Source of the DNA: Salinispirillum sp. LH 10-3-1
Lineage (GTDB): Bacteria; Pseudomonadota; Gammaproteobacteria; Pseudomonadales; Natronospirillaceae
Direction: 5' to 3'
DNA length: 64,000 nucleotides
Assembly: GCF_030643825.1 (NCBI RefSeq)
Contig: NZ_CP101717.1
Span: forward strand, 3,369,673 to 3,433,672
Shown here: positions 53,024 through 62,501 of the stretch, in pieces
Position numbering within the stretch: position 1 is the stretch's first letter
Layout of the letters: the number at the start of each line of letters is the position of its first letter
The notes under the pieces: model-generated
What the model was told of the DNA's origin: nothing
What the model saw: only the letters and a program-made list of their open reading frames with translations
The model's database searches: none
Made by a program: the position numbers and the translations under genes

Positions 53024-53931
53024 AGGGCGCCCACAGCAGACAAGGTGGCGGCCACGCTGTTCATTCGATCGGCCAGTCGCACCGCCGCTTTCTTCAACTG
53101 CTCTTCGTAAAGCGGCAAGGCACGCACTCGGTAGATGGCATTCCAGCCACCGGCCGTATCCACCAACGGGTAAACGACGTCGCGCGCCAGTACATGAGTT
53201 TCCCACACCCACTCTTGCGGTGTGCCTGCAGACCACTGGGCCCGCTGGGCCGGAGTGATGTCGCGGAACCAAGCGTTGGCAATCTCAAAAGGTCGACCGG
53301 TAAAGTAGTCGAATAATTCTGTCTGCCACACGGTATAGAGATCGACACGCCGCAAGTCCGTCGCCACAACAATGGTGTCACGGCCACCTCGATCGTGAGC
53401 AAAGCCAGCGTTCATGGGGTCGTGTAAGTCACCCATGTAATGCAGCAGCGCCCGAAAGGCTTCCATACGTTGGGCACGAGTATGCGACGGATTTGCCAAT
53501 ACGCGCTCTGCTGCCAACACTGCGCCCACACTGCAACGAGCTTGCGGACAATGACGTGCGGGCTCAAACTCCGTATCTCCTTCTTCAAACCAAGTGTAGT
53601 GCAGTGCCAAGCGGCTTTCGTTACCCGGTCGCTGGTTGTTGACGGCCGTCCAATTGGCATCGGCAATCAGCAGATTGCGATAATTGGCTCCGTAAAAATT
53701 CTGCACCAGCTGGGTCGCTTCAGGGGTAAAAAAGCGACTGGCGAGCTGCACCACGACTTCATGACTGCGCTCGCCAAAAGCCTGCGCTTGGGCTGCCAAC
53801 AGCAGCAGCCCGGCTAGCGAAAGACTTAGGTAGCGCGCCGCTCGGCGAGCATGCCCACCCCAATAAACGCCAACGTGATGATAATACCGAGAAACAATCG
53901 ATCGATTCGACTCACTAAATCGGTCAGCCAT
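53020..53931 (-). CDS. S1/P1 nuclease-like secreted protein with one zinc site lost
   Basis: The product has a signal-type hydrophobic stretch ending AQAQAFGERSHE, so mature protein would begin FGERSH, like the WG-x3-H start of S1/P1 nucleases. Retained are H6, the ADANW aspartate, LHYTW histidine and HYMGD. Of the P1 ligands of zinc 2, His126 is Asn here (DPMNAG), and His149 and Asp153 are Tyr and Gln in LYTVWQTEL. The start is uncertain: ATG 53931 has AAGGGG upstream but gives a 34-residue preface and overlaps the membrane protein gene by 106 bases. Confidence 0.7.
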   Translation of the reverse strand: MADRFSESNRSIVSRYYHHVGVYWGGHARRAARYLSLSLAGLLLLAAQAQAFGERSHEVVVQLASRFFTPEATQLVQNFYGANYRNLLIADANWTAVNNQRPGNESRLALHYTWFEEGDTEFEPARHCPQARCSVGAVLAAERVLANPSHTRAQRMEAFRALLHYMGDLHDPMNAGFAHDRGGRDTIVVATDLRRVDLYTVWQTELFDYFTGRPFEIANAWFRDITPAQRAQWSAGTPQEWVWETHVLARDVVYPLVDTAGGWNAIYRVRALPLYEEQLKKAAVRLADRMNSVAATLSAVGAL

Positions 53932-54146
53932 ATGCCCCCTTGAACGGTAACAAACCCATAACCCACTGCGCACAGGATGACGAAGACCAGGGTGCGCACA
54001 ATAAAGTGCGCACGGCGCATAAGACCCAGCACGCCGCGATTGATGTCGCGCCCGTAAATCACCAACAGACTGGCGATAAATGCGGTACACAGCAGGCGCA
54101 GATGCGGGGTAAATAAACCGGAAAAATCCACCAGTAAAGACTGCAC
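53826..54146 (-). CDS. DUF3392-like membrane protein
   Basis: A 106-residue protein with three hydrophobic helices (about residues 14-30, 48-70, 82-100) and a GRDINRGVLGLMRRAHFIVRT loop, the conserved core of DUF3392 proteins found in gammaproteobacteria. The role is unknown. Its 3' end overlaps the nuclease gene, so they are probably expressed together. Confidence 0.7.
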   Translation of the reverse strand: MQSLLVDFSGLFTPHLRLLCTAFIASLLVIYGRDINRGVLGLMRRAHFIVRTLVFVILCAVGYGFVTVQGGIWLTDLVSRIDRLFLGIIITLAFIGVGMLAERRAT

Positions 54147-54240
54147 GTTACACTCCAGTATAGTACGAGATTAAAGTCGGGAGTGTGTACGGAGTGTCAG
54201 GAAAGTGCAAGATAGAGGAGCAGTCAGGTGCCTGAGGCGA

Positions 54241-54268
54241 AAAAAAACCGCCATAAAGGCGGTTTTTT
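54241..54268. terminator. Bidirectional terminator near tRNA-Thr
   Basis: AAAAAAACCGCC and GGCGGTTTTTT form a stem with an ATAAA loop. On the minus strand it lies just past the tRNA-Thr gene, which it would terminate. Confidence 0.85.
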
Positions 54269-54304
54269 ATTGCGACCAGCGATGTTTCGCTGCACGCGGT
54301 GTTT

Positions 54305-54381
<77 letters not shown>

Positions 54382-54470
54382 AACGGGGCGTACTATACTC
54401 GCGGCGATGAACACCGTCAACAACTTCCTACGGGTAATCAATCACTTAGGGCTAAAATCAGAAATTGTCA

Positions 54471-56636
54471 TTATTGCGCCTGCGGATAACCCACAAAGGC
54501 CACAACAACAGCGTCAGTATCGGTTTGCCGACTGAACACATAGGGCTGCTCCGACAGCTTTTGATGCGCGCCTCCGCCGATGGCCGGGTGGCGCGCCCGA
54601 AACTGTCCCAGCGTCTGCCAGTGCGCCAGCAAGGCTTCGCGTTGTTCGTCCAGCTCCCACAGCATGGGCGAGCGGGTGCCCTGATGAAAGTCAGAACCAA
54701 AGGCACCGTGAGGACGACCGACCTCATCCCCGTAGTAAATCTGCACCGCACCCGGCAACAACAGCAAGGCGGCAGCGGCACCCTTTTGCAACGCAAAGTC
54801 TTCGTATTGGGCAAAGAATAATCGCGTATCGTGGCTCGACAAATACGTTAATCCGTTAAATTCCGGGTCGCTGTGAACGGCATCGGCATAAGCACGGAAC
54901 ACCGGCTCCGCTAGGGGTAGGCATTGCGCGGCCTGCAACCCGCCGCGCTCCTGGTATTCAAAGTTGATGATGGCGTCGAAGCCATAATCAAAGTAATAAT
55001 CTTTGAACATACCATGTGCCCAAACCTCGGCGACCATCCAAAAGGGCTCATACGGCAAGGGATTTTGCGGATTCTCATCGTGCCACGCCCGATGCGCTGC
55101 AGTAGCGGCTTCCTTGAGGGCGACCCAATGCTCCAGCTCGATGTGCTTCACGGTATCGGCCCGAAAGCCATCGACCCCAAACTCGCGCACCCAGCGCACA
55201 TGCCAGTCGATCAAATAGTCCATCAGGGTTGCGTCAGCCAGCTCGGTGGCTCCGGTATCGGCCTTACCGGCTAATTGCGGAGGCAAGCGCTTCGGCGTGG
55301 TGTCTTCGGTCAGGAAATCCGGTAAACCGGCCAAGTTCATGGTCAAGTCACCCGATCCCGGGCGGCGGTAGCCGGGGCGGTCTGCACGCACCCACTCAGG
55401 TCCCCACCAGTCATCCCATTGTGGGCTTTGCCAATCAATCAGCTCACCGTAACTGTGCCAATTCTCGCCCACTCCGGGCGTCCAATCGTGCCAACGCGGT
55501 GGCAGCTGGGTTGCTGCGCCCGGTTTTAACACATCAATACCCTGCATTTGCAGGTCCGCCAAGGTGGGGTAACCCACATGATTGAGTACCACATCGAGAA
55601 TCACCTTGATGCCACGTGCATGCGCCGCGCTGACTAATGCTCGTAGATCCTCTTCGGTACCAAAGTTGGGATCTAAACGGGTGAAGTCGAGCGCCCAGTA
55701 GCCATGGTACCCATAGAACGGGAAGTCACCGGTACCGCCGCCGACAAAGCCATGTACCTGCTCCACCAGGGGCGTTAACCAGACCGCACTGACACCCAAT
55801 GCTTGCAAATAATCCAGATGCTGTATCACCCCAGCAATATCGCCACCATGAAAGGTGCCAATTTCGTCCGCCCCATCTGGACGCCGCCCCAATGGGTAGT
55901 CATTACTCGGGTCGCCGTTGGAGAAACGGTCGGTCATGATCATATAGACGGTGGCATTTTCCCAGGTATTGGTCTGTGCGGGTGCCCGTGCAGCCTCCAG
56001 CAGCACTAAGCCGTGGCTCTCTGGCGCTGGTGTAATATAGACCTGACCTTGATTCACTTGAGCCCTTTGCCCGCTGTAGAAGTCGCGTACCCATTGGCCC
56101 TCGGCAAAAGCATCACCCACTGGAATTGCCACCGCGTGGCCTGACCATACGGGACACTGCACTGGTGGTGGCTGGCGGCGGGGTGGCGCAGCGGCGGCCG
56201 TGGTGGCACGCACAATACTAACTCGATAGGTGCCGCGCTCTTGGGTGAGGGTAAAGTGGTAATTGCCGGGCAACACAACGCGCGTTTCAAACCAGCGGTC
56301 ACTGCAGGCTTGCAACTCATGTGGGGTATTAAAGGCGGCGAGGCCTGAATGATCTGGTGGGGCTCCGAAGTCGCGCTCACAGCCTGCGGACTCAGCACTG
56401 ACGCGCCAACGCACCGTGCCACGTGTCAAGGCAACCGTAGCACGGCGCTCGTCGGCGGCGCTGCCGGTCAGTACCGTAGATTCTGCTACATCCATGGCGT
56501 CGCTGCTGAGCTGCAAGATCGGTTGCGGGTTATTTTGCGCACCCACGTTGAGGGGCAAGAGGGCGGACGCGCAAACCAAGAAGGCACGCACAACGGCAGC
56601 TGGCCCTAGTGCGCTGCGGATAAAGGAACGCAACAT
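54471..56636 (-). CDS. malS: Periplasmic alpha-amylase, MalS-like (GH13)
   Basis: The 721-residue protein has a signal peptide, about 170 residues of N-terminal carbohydrate-binding or linker sequence, and a GH13 catalytic barrel. Conserved blocks include DVVLNHVG, the nucleophile Asp in FGVDGFRADTVKH, the acid Glu in WMVAEVWAHG and YLSSHDT. This layout and length match MalS (676 residues in E. coli), which cuts maltodextrins in the periplasm. The ATG at 56636 has GGAG eight bases upstream. The symbol is by resemblance. Confidence 0.82.
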   Translation of the reverse strand: MLRSFIRSALGPAAVVRAFLVCASALLPLNVGAQNNPQPILQLSSDAMDVAESTVLTGSAADERRATVALTRGTVRWRVSAESAGCERDFGAPPDHSGLAAFNTPHELQACSDRWFETRVVLPGNYHFTLTQERGTYRVSIVRATTAAAAPPRRQPPPVQCPVWSGHAVAIPVGDAFAEGQWVRDFYSGQRAQVNQGQVYITPAPESHGLVLLEAARAPAQTNTWENATVYMIMTDRFSNGDPSNDYPLGRRPDGADEIGTFHGGDIAGVIQHLDYLQALGVSAVWLTPLVEQVHGFVGGGTGDFPFYGYHGYWALDFTRLDPNFGTEEDLRALVSAAHARGIKVILDVVLNHVGYPTLADLQMQGIDVLKPGAATQLPPRWHDWTPGVGENWHSYGELIDWQSPQWDDWWGPEWVRADRPGYRRPGSGDLTMNLAGLPDFLTEDTTPKRLPPQLAGKADTGATELADATLMDYLIDWHVRWVREFGVDGFRADTVKHIELEHWVALKEAATAAHRAWHDENPQNPLPYEPFWMVAEVWAHGMFKDYYFDYGFDAIINFEYQERGGLQAAQCLPLAEPVFRAYADAVHSDPEFNGLTYLSSHDTRLFFAQYEDFALQKGAAAALLLLPGAVQIYYGDEVGRPHGAFGSDFHQGTRSPMLWELDEQREALLAHWQTLGQFRARHPAIGGGAHQKLSEQPYVFSRQTDTDAVVVAFVGYPQAQ

Positions 56637-56679
56637 AAAGACATCTCCAAGTTCAATGCATCGAATGAGAGTGTCTGTT

Positions 56680-57087
56680 TCAGGTAGTCTTTGCGGTCTC
56701 TGGAATCGGCCGTATACGGCGCTGCTCGTCGATGGCGACGTAGGTAATTTCTGCTTCCGTTACCTTTTGCCGCTGATCTTCTTCCGGCATACGACACCAG
56801 ACTTCAACGGTAACACGTAACGAACTGCGACCAATTTGCTTCAACATGGCGTAGCAGCACACCACCGAACCCACGCGCACCGGACGCACAAACGACATGT
56901 CGCCAATCGCCATGGTGGTGACGCGACCACGAGCAATCTTACTCGCCATCAGTGAAGCAGCGGTATCCATCTGAGTGACCAACCAGCCACCAGAAATATC
57001 GCCGTTCGGATTTGCATCACCAATCATTGGCACCACTCGGAGCATGAGCTCTCCTTGCGGGTTGGGCGAAAAACTGTCGTCGTACAT
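56680..57087 (-). CDS. Acyl-CoA thioesterase, YciA family
   Basis: The 135-residue hot-dog-fold protein has the YciA pattern DANPNGDISGGWLVTQMD with its catalytic Asp and GVV-type strands (MSFVRPVRVGSVV). It hydrolyses acyl-CoA. The frame extends upstream to 57153 without homology; the ATG at 57087 is used, with a weak ribosome binding site. It lies between malS and uvrD in the same direction. Confidence 0.87.
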   Translation of the reverse strand: MYDDSFSPNPQGELMLRVVPMIGDANPNGDISGGWLVTQMDTAASLMASKIARGRVTTMAIGDMSFVRPVRVGSVVCCYAMLKQIGRSSLRVTVEVWCRMPEEDQRQKVTEAEITYVAIDEQRRIRPIPETAKTT

Positions 57088-57173
57088 GTGAGTCTTAGAC
57101 CAGAGTGTTGTTATTGTGTTTGGGCCGATAGTATAACGACTGCGCCGCCACAACTACAGGGAACAGAAAAAAA

Positions 57174-59324
57174 CTAGCCGATGACTTCCAATTTGGCGAA
57201 TTGATACACCAATTGCTTCACGCCTTCGTCAGCAAAGTTGACCGCCACCGTGGCATTAGGTCCGACGCCCTCGAAATTCAGTACCACGCCATCGCCAAAA
57301 ATAGGGTGGCGTACCAAGGCACCGAGCTGAATGGGCGCCGGCTGGTCCTGTACCGCACTGCCTTGCCAACTGACCGGGCGCGACACCTGCATGTTCAAGC
57401 GCACTTCGGCAATCAAGTCGCCGGGTATTTCCCGCACAAAGCGCGACAGACGATTGAAATTGTCCTGCCCGTAGAGGCGGCGGCTTTCGGCGTGGGTCAG
57501 ATACAGCTTTTGTTCCGCGCGGGTGATACCGACGTAGCACAGGCGACGCTCTTCTTCGAGCTGTTCAGGGTCCTCCAAGCAGCGCTTGTGCGGAAACAGA
57601 CCTTCTTCCAAGCCAACCATAAAGACCACCGGAAATTCGAGGCCTTTGGCCGAATGCAGCGTCATCAGGGTAACCGCCGATTCGTGCTCATCAGCCTGCG
57701 ACTCTCCCGCGTCCAAACTGGCTTGCGCCAGGAATTCGGTCAGTGGGTCTTGCTCTTCATCCACTTCAAAGCTGCGTAAGGCGCCTACCAGTTCCTGTAA
57801 GTTTTCGACGCGCGCTTGACCGCGCTCGCCTTTTTCCTGCTTGTGGTAGTCCACCAAGCCGGTCATGTCGAGCAGGGTGCTCATCAACTCAGCCAATTCA
57901 AGGTGTTTCCGACTGCTTTGGAGCTCTTCCAGCAAAGCAAAAAAAGCGGTCAGGGCGTTTGTCGCCTTGCTGCTGACCAGTTTCAACTCAATGCTTTGAC
58001 GCGCCGCCTCCCACAGTGAAAAACCTTCTTCACGCGCCAGTTGACGGATCTTTTCGAGTGACTTTTCACCCACACCGCGTGGCGGCACATTGATGACACG
58101 CTCCATGGCGGTGTCGTCGAGCGGGTTGGCGATCAGGCGCAAATAAGCCAAGGCATTGCGAATTTCTAGGCGCTCGTAGAAGCGCATGCCGCCATAAATA
58201 CGATACGGAATGCGGGCACGCAAAAGGGCTTCTTCGATCACCCGCGACTGGGCGTTGGAGCGGTAGAGAATAGCAGCGTCGTCAGCCGACTGACCCTCCT
58301 CGACCCAGGTTTCGATCTGCTCGGCAACAAAACGTGCTTCGTCTTGCTCGTTATAGGCCGCGTAGAGTTGTATTGGTTCGCCATCGTCACCGTCGGACCA
58401 CAGCTCTTTGCCGAGGCGGCCTTGATTCTGTTCGATCACCGCATTGGCCGCCGCCAGAATGGTCTTGGTCGAGCGATAATTTTGCTCCAAGCGGATCAGC
58501 CGCGCAGCGGGAAAGTCGGTTTGAAACTGGTGGATGGTCTCAACCTTAGCACCACGCCAGCCATAAATGGATTGGTCGTCGTCGCCGACCACCGTAAGGT
58601 GCCCAGTAGTACCTAAAAGGATACGAATCCACGCGTATTGGATGGTGTTGATGTCTTGAAACTCGTCGACCAGTACATAGCGAAAACGCGCCTGATAGTG
58701 CGTTAATAAGGCCGGGTTATTACGCCACAACTCGTGCGCTCGCAGCAACAATTCAGCAAAGTCGACTACGCCAGCCCGATCACAGGCCTGCTGGTAGGCG
58801 GCATAAACGGCTTGGCAATGGCGGGCAAAGGGGTCCCGTGGCGGGGCCAGGTGTTCGGCGCGCTTACCTTCGTCTTTTTGCTCATTGATAAACCACTGCA
58901 CTTGCTTGGGTTCCAGGGTGCTGTCCAATAAGCCGAGCTCGCTCATCGTGCGTTTGATCAAGCGCAGTTGATCGTCGCTGTCGAGGATTTGAAACTCCCG
59001 CGGCAAGCGTGCTTCGAGATGATGTTGCCGTAACAAGCGGTTGGCCAGGCCATGGAAGGTACCGATCCACATATCGCGTACCGGTTGCTCCAGCAAAGTC
59101 TCCAAGCGATGACGCATTTCGCGCGCCGCCTTGTTGGTAAAGGTCACCGCCAGCACGCCGGTAGGCGCCGCTAACCCGGTTTCTAACAGCCAGCCAATAC
59201 GGTGGGTCAAAACCCGGGTCTTACCGCTGCCCGCGCCCGCTAAGACCAGCAAATGCTGCTCGTCGGCCTTCACCGCGTCGCGTTGCGGCGGATTGAGGCT
59301 GTGCAAACGGTCAATAATGGACAT
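57174..59324 (-). CDS. uvrD: DNA helicase II UvrD
   Basis: The 716-residue superfamily 1 helicase begins SIIDRLHSLNPPQRDAV. It has Walker A GAGSGKT, AVTFTNKAAREM, the Walker B region LVDEFQDIN, GDDDQSIYGWRGA, LEQNYRST and, near the end, VTLMTLHSAKGLEF. The C-terminal end LGALVRHPIFGDGVVL is the UvrD rather than Rep type. The ATG at 59324 has GGAGG five bases upstream; the extension to 59489 is not supported. Confidence 0.94.
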   Translation of the reverse strand: MSIIDRLHSLNPPQRDAVKADEQHLLVLAGAGSGKTRVLTHRIGWLLETGLAAPTGVLAVTFTNKAAREMRHRLETLLEQPVRDMWIGTFHGLANRLLRQHHLEARLPREFQILDSDDQLRLIKRTMSELGLLDSTLEPKQVQWFINEQKDEGKRAEHLAPPRDPFARHCQAVYAAYQQACDRAGVVDFAELLLRAHELWRNNPALLTHYQARFRYVLVDEFQDINTIQYAWIRILLGTTGHLTVVGDDDQSIYGWRGAKVETIHQFQTDFPAARLIRLEQNYRSTKTILAAANAVIEQNQGRLGKELWSDGDDGEPIQLYAAYNEQDEARFVAEQIETWVEEGQSADDAAILYRSNAQSRVIEEALLRARIPYRIYGGMRFYERLEIRNALAYLRLIANPLDDTAMERVINVPPRGVGEKSLEKIRQLAREEGFSLWEAARQSIELKLVSSKATNALTAFFALLEELQSSRKHLELAELMSTLLDMTGLVDYHKQEKGERGQARVENLQELVGALRSFEVDEEQDPLTEFLAQASLDAGESQADEHESAVTLMTLHSAKGLEFPVVFMVGLEEGLFPHKRCLEDPEQLEEERRLCYVGITRAEQKLYLTHAESRRLYGQDNFNRLSRFVREIPGDLIAEVRLNMQVSRPVSWQGSAVQDQPAPIQLGALVRHPIFGDGVVLNFEGVGPNATVAVNFADEGVKQLVYQFAKLEVIG

Positions 59325-59519
59325 GTATTCCTCCGAAAGATGGCTTTTTACGGCACTGACGACTACCTTTAGGGCAGGAACCTCAGACAAGTTACGGTGT
59401 CCGATGGCAGCGCACTGGGGTATATATTCTTTATGGCAGGAACTGGAGACAGCTAAGGGCGTTATCGTTTTCCTGATATGCATCGGCATTCTAACTTAGC
59501 TGTATATATATACAAGAAG

Positions 59520-61952
59520 ATGCACTTTTCACCGTTATCAGTCGCCCACCAAAGTCAGCCTCGCTGGCTGCGTTTCATACTGTTACGTCTGCGTCGGGCG
59601 CCCATGACAGCGCTCGGCTTGCTGCTCTTAGGCGTAAGCTGCAGTACAGCTGCTGTGCTTTGGTGGTGGTCGCCAATTAGCCCTCCTTGGTTTTTAACCA
59701 TTGGCCTGGCGGCGCTGGCCGGCACTTCCTGGCTGATCAACATTTATCAGTATTTTGGCGCGCGCGAGCAAGCACTCAAACAACGACGCTTGCGGCACTC
59801 ACTGCATCAAAGACGCGCCGATATGGCGCGCTTGGTCGATGATCGCACTCTCGCCTTGGCACAAAGCAACCGTCAACTCAGCACCGAAATGCGCCTGAAT
59901 AACGCCTACACGCGTGCGCTACAACAGAGTGAACAAAAGCTGCAGTTAGCCATGCATGCCAGTCATTTGGCGGTATGGGACTGGGACATCAACCATCGTA
60001 CGCTGACCATTGATGGTCCGGATGGCGCCTTTGGCCAACGCTCCCAGGGCGAACTACTGAGCCTTCGACAATTTGTCCACCCAGATGATTTCCCGCAAGT
60101 AAGACGTGCCATCATGGAACACCTTAAGGGGCGTTCGGCGCGCTTAGTGTTGCGTTATCGAACCAACACGGCGGAACCGCGCTGGGTGGAAGACATTGGC
60201 CGCACGATCTCCTACGATGCCCGCCGTCGTCCGGGGCGGGTATTGGGAACACGCCGCGACATCACCAACGAGGTGACCCGTGAACGCGAACTGACCTTGG
60301 CCGCCAGTCTGTTTAATGGCACCCGAGACCCGCTACTGGTATTGGATACGGACTTCCGTGTTACTGCCATGAACCCCGCGTTTTCTGACATGATTCGGCG
60401 CTCCCCGGCGGAATGGATAAATCACGCGTGGCAACATTGCAGTCACAGTGAGCTGATTGAACGCATCAGCGACAGTCTGCAACAGCGTGGCCACTGGGAG
60501 GGTGACATACTCGAGAAGCGTGCCGACGGCACGGCTTTTCCATTGTTTATGAGCATCCGCTCGGTGTACGCCGGCAGCAAGGTTGAGCATTACCTGTGTT
60601 TCTGTCGTGATCTCAGCCTCCAGCAAAGCACCACTACCCGTAAGCTCGACCATTTCGACGCCTTAACAGGGCTACCGAACCGCGATTACTTTCATCAACA
60701 CCTAGACTACTATCGGCGGATGGACCGTCTGCCAACAGAGCAGCTGGCGCTCGGGCTGCTGAATCTTGATGGCTTTCAACACATCAACACCACGCACGGC
60801 CACGCTACCGGCGACCAAATGCTGGAGCACATCGCCGCTCGCCTAAATCAATATGGCGCCCCCCTCATTATGGTGGCTAGACTGACCGGCGATGAGTTTG
60901 CCTTGCTGTTTTCGCATTATGAAACCGCAGAACGTTTGAAACACCTCGCCATGCAAATCGTACAGGATATTCATCGGCCATTGATGCTCGAACACGCAGA
61001 GGTGTTGACCAGCGCGTCACTCGGCTTGGTGGTGCTGGATCAGAACAATGTACATCAGTGCCTCAGTGACGCCCGCAGTGCGTTACAAGAAGCAAAAATC
61101 AATGGCGGGAATCAAGTGGTGCTGGCAGGCCAGCCCCTACAGTACACCGACGCTGAGCGTGCCACCATCGCTGGTTACCTTAAAGATATTCTGGCCAACC
61201 TGCAGACGCCGCTACTGTATTTAACGCAGTTTGAGCCCACGCAGGGTTTACCCTACGGCATCCGTGCGCACGCTGTACTAGGTGACGACCGGCAATGGCA
61301 ACGTGATGAACCGTTGTTTCAGTTAGCGCGTGAGCGTCAGTTGGAAGACCGACTGTTGCATCAACTTCTGAGTGAAGCCATACGTACGCTGCAAAGCATT
61401 ACCGTCCCTGCGCTTTATGCAACTGCACCGGTATTGTCGTTTCCCGTAAGCGGTATGACTGCCAGCCAAGAGCACTTCAGTTCCGTCGTCCTACGGGCGA
61501 TCAAAGACGCCCGTTGCGCTGCGCACCGAGTGGAAATTTCGCTGTTGGCACACCATCTGGACACCAGCCGCTATGAAGCCATTCTCAAACAGCTGGCCTT
61601 ATTGCGCGACCATGGCGTTCAAATCAGTATGGAGTGCCTCGGTTGCACCAACTTGTCGCTGGATGAACTCAGTCGTCTGCCACTGACCACCTTGCGTGTC
61701 GGCTATGCGATGCTTCAAGCACGCCGAACCAACCAGCAAACACACCTTCTACTCGGTGTGGCACAACAACTGGAATGGCATATTGCCGTCACCGGTATCG
61801 TCAGCGTACCCACCCCAGAAGTATTGGCGGAGCTGGATATTTGCTCACTCGAAGGGCCCTTTTACGTCGAACCATTAAAAGGCGAGACGCTGAATACCTA
61901 CTTACAACACCATAACGACGACACCGATCAGTCGCCGTTGCTCCTTCACTAA
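59520..61952 (+). CDS. PAS-PAS-GGDEF-EAL protein, both output sites degenerate
   Basis: The 810-residue product has two N-terminal membrane helices, a coiled coil, two PAS domains (about residues 140-260 and 270-385), a GGDEF domain (LTGLPNRDYF start) and an EAL-like domain. The cyclase motif is TGDEF and the EAL motif is replaced by AHA, so phosphodiesterase activity is unlikely and cyclase activity doubtful. Such proteins can serve as c-di-GMP receptors or scaffolds. It is divergent from uvrD. ATG 59520 is used; 59478 is possible, and neither has a strong binding site. Confidence 0.82.
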   Translation: MHFSPLSVAHQSQPRWLRFILLRLRRAPMTALGLLLLGVSCSTAAVLWWWSPISPPWFLTIGLAALAGTSWLINIYQYFGAREQALKQRRLRHSLHQRRADMARLVDDRTLALAQSNRQLSTEMRLNNAYTRALQQSEQKLQLAMHASHLAVWDWDINHRTLTIDGPDGAFGQRSQGELLSLRQFVHPDDFPQVRRAIMEHLKGRSARLVLRYRTNTAEPRWVEDIGRTISYDARRRPGRVLGTRRDITNEVTRERELTLAASLFNGTRDPLLVLDTDFRVTAMNPAFSDMIRRSPAEWINHAWQHCSHSELIERISDSLQQRGHWEGDILEKRADGTAFPLFMSIRSVYAGSKVEHYLCFCRDLSLQQSTTTRKLDHFDALTGLPNRDYFHQHLDYYRRMDRLPTEQLALGLLNLDGFQHINTTHGHATGDQMLEHIAARLNQYGAPLIMVARLTGDEFALLFSHYETAERLKHLAMQIVQDIHRPLMLEHAEVLTSASLGLVVLDQNNVHQCLSDARSALQEAKINGGNQVVLAGQPLQYTDAERATIAGYLKDILANLQTPLLYLTQFEPTQGLPYGIRAHAVLGDDRQWQRDEPLFQLARERQLEDRLLHQLLSEAIRTLQSITVPALYATAPVLSFPVSGMTASQEHFSSVVLRAIKDARCAAHRVEISLLAHHLDTSRYEAILKQLALLRDHGVQISMECLGCTNLSLDELSRLPLTTLRVGYAMLQARRTNQQTHLLLGVAQQLEWHIAVTGIVSVPTPEVLAELDICSLEGPFYVEPLKGETLNTYLQHHNDDTDQSPLLLH

Positions 61953-62174
61953 CCCTCCCTTGATTGGCACTGCACTTGCTTAACCAGAGCATGACGCTGC
62001 TAATGCCTAAAAATGCGCCCTAATTGTCATCTATTGGTCAGAAACTGAGCATAGAATTTGTGCCTGTATCGCCAATGTTTTAAAATGGGGCAGCCTTAAA
62101 AAGGCGTTGGCAGAAAAAAAATAACAAAAGGCAAGATCTAAAGATCCTGCTGCTGCTTTATCAAGGAGTCGTGT

Positions 62175-62369
62175 ATGTCAGTGAACTTGTTTGAAATCGA
62201 GTTGGCAAATATCGAAGATGATAGTCTGCACAAGGCATCAGAGAGCAATGAAAACAAACGCCACAATAATCACCGCAAATTAGCGGCACGTCGTGCAGTA
62301 GAAGATCACTTGGAACGCCAGAAGTTACGTCAAGAGCTGGGTGACTGGGACTTAGAGTTATTGGGCTAG
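62175..62369 (+). CDS. Small charged hypothetical protein
   Basis: A 64-residue protein with an acidic front (IEDDSLHKASES) and a basic helical tail (LAARRAVEDHLERQKLRQELGDW). An AAGGAG lies before the ATG (TCAAGGAGTCGTGTATG), and a clear terminator follows, so it is very likely a real gene. The tail resembles short charged proteins common in gammaproteobacteria, some labelled PA3496-like; I cannot confirm that from memory. Confidence 0.75.
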   Translation: MSVNLFEIELANIEDDSLHKASESNENKRHNNHRKLAARRAVEDHLERQKLRQELGDWDLELLG

Positions 62370-62380
62370 GTTGAACTTAA

Positions 62381-62411
62381 ACCAGCCGGTTAATACCACC
62401 GGCTGGTTTTG
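62381..62411 (+). terminator. Terminator after the small charged gene
   Basis: ACCAGCCGGT and ACCGGCTGGT form a 10-base stem with a TAATACC-type loop, followed by TTTTG. It lies 12 bases past the stop. Confidence 0.88.
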
Positions 62412-62481
62412 TCTAATCAACCCCGCATCGGGTCACAGCGTACTGTTGAGCCCGAGGGGGTTTCGTCCTCCGAAAAAGACT

Positions 62482-62500
62482 GACGTGCCATTGCAACGTC
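62482..62500 (-). terminator. Possible dsbA terminator
   Basis: On the minus strand GACGT pairs with ACGTC around a nine-base loop, and AGTCTTTTT follows. It sits directly after the dsbA stop. The stem is short. Confidence 0.45.
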
Positions 62501-62501
62501 T

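Noticed and set aside
53024..53272. Extension of the DUF2971-like protein
   Set aside because: The added residues read through the nuclease gene in another frame and are Arg/Gly/Cys-rich shadow sequence.
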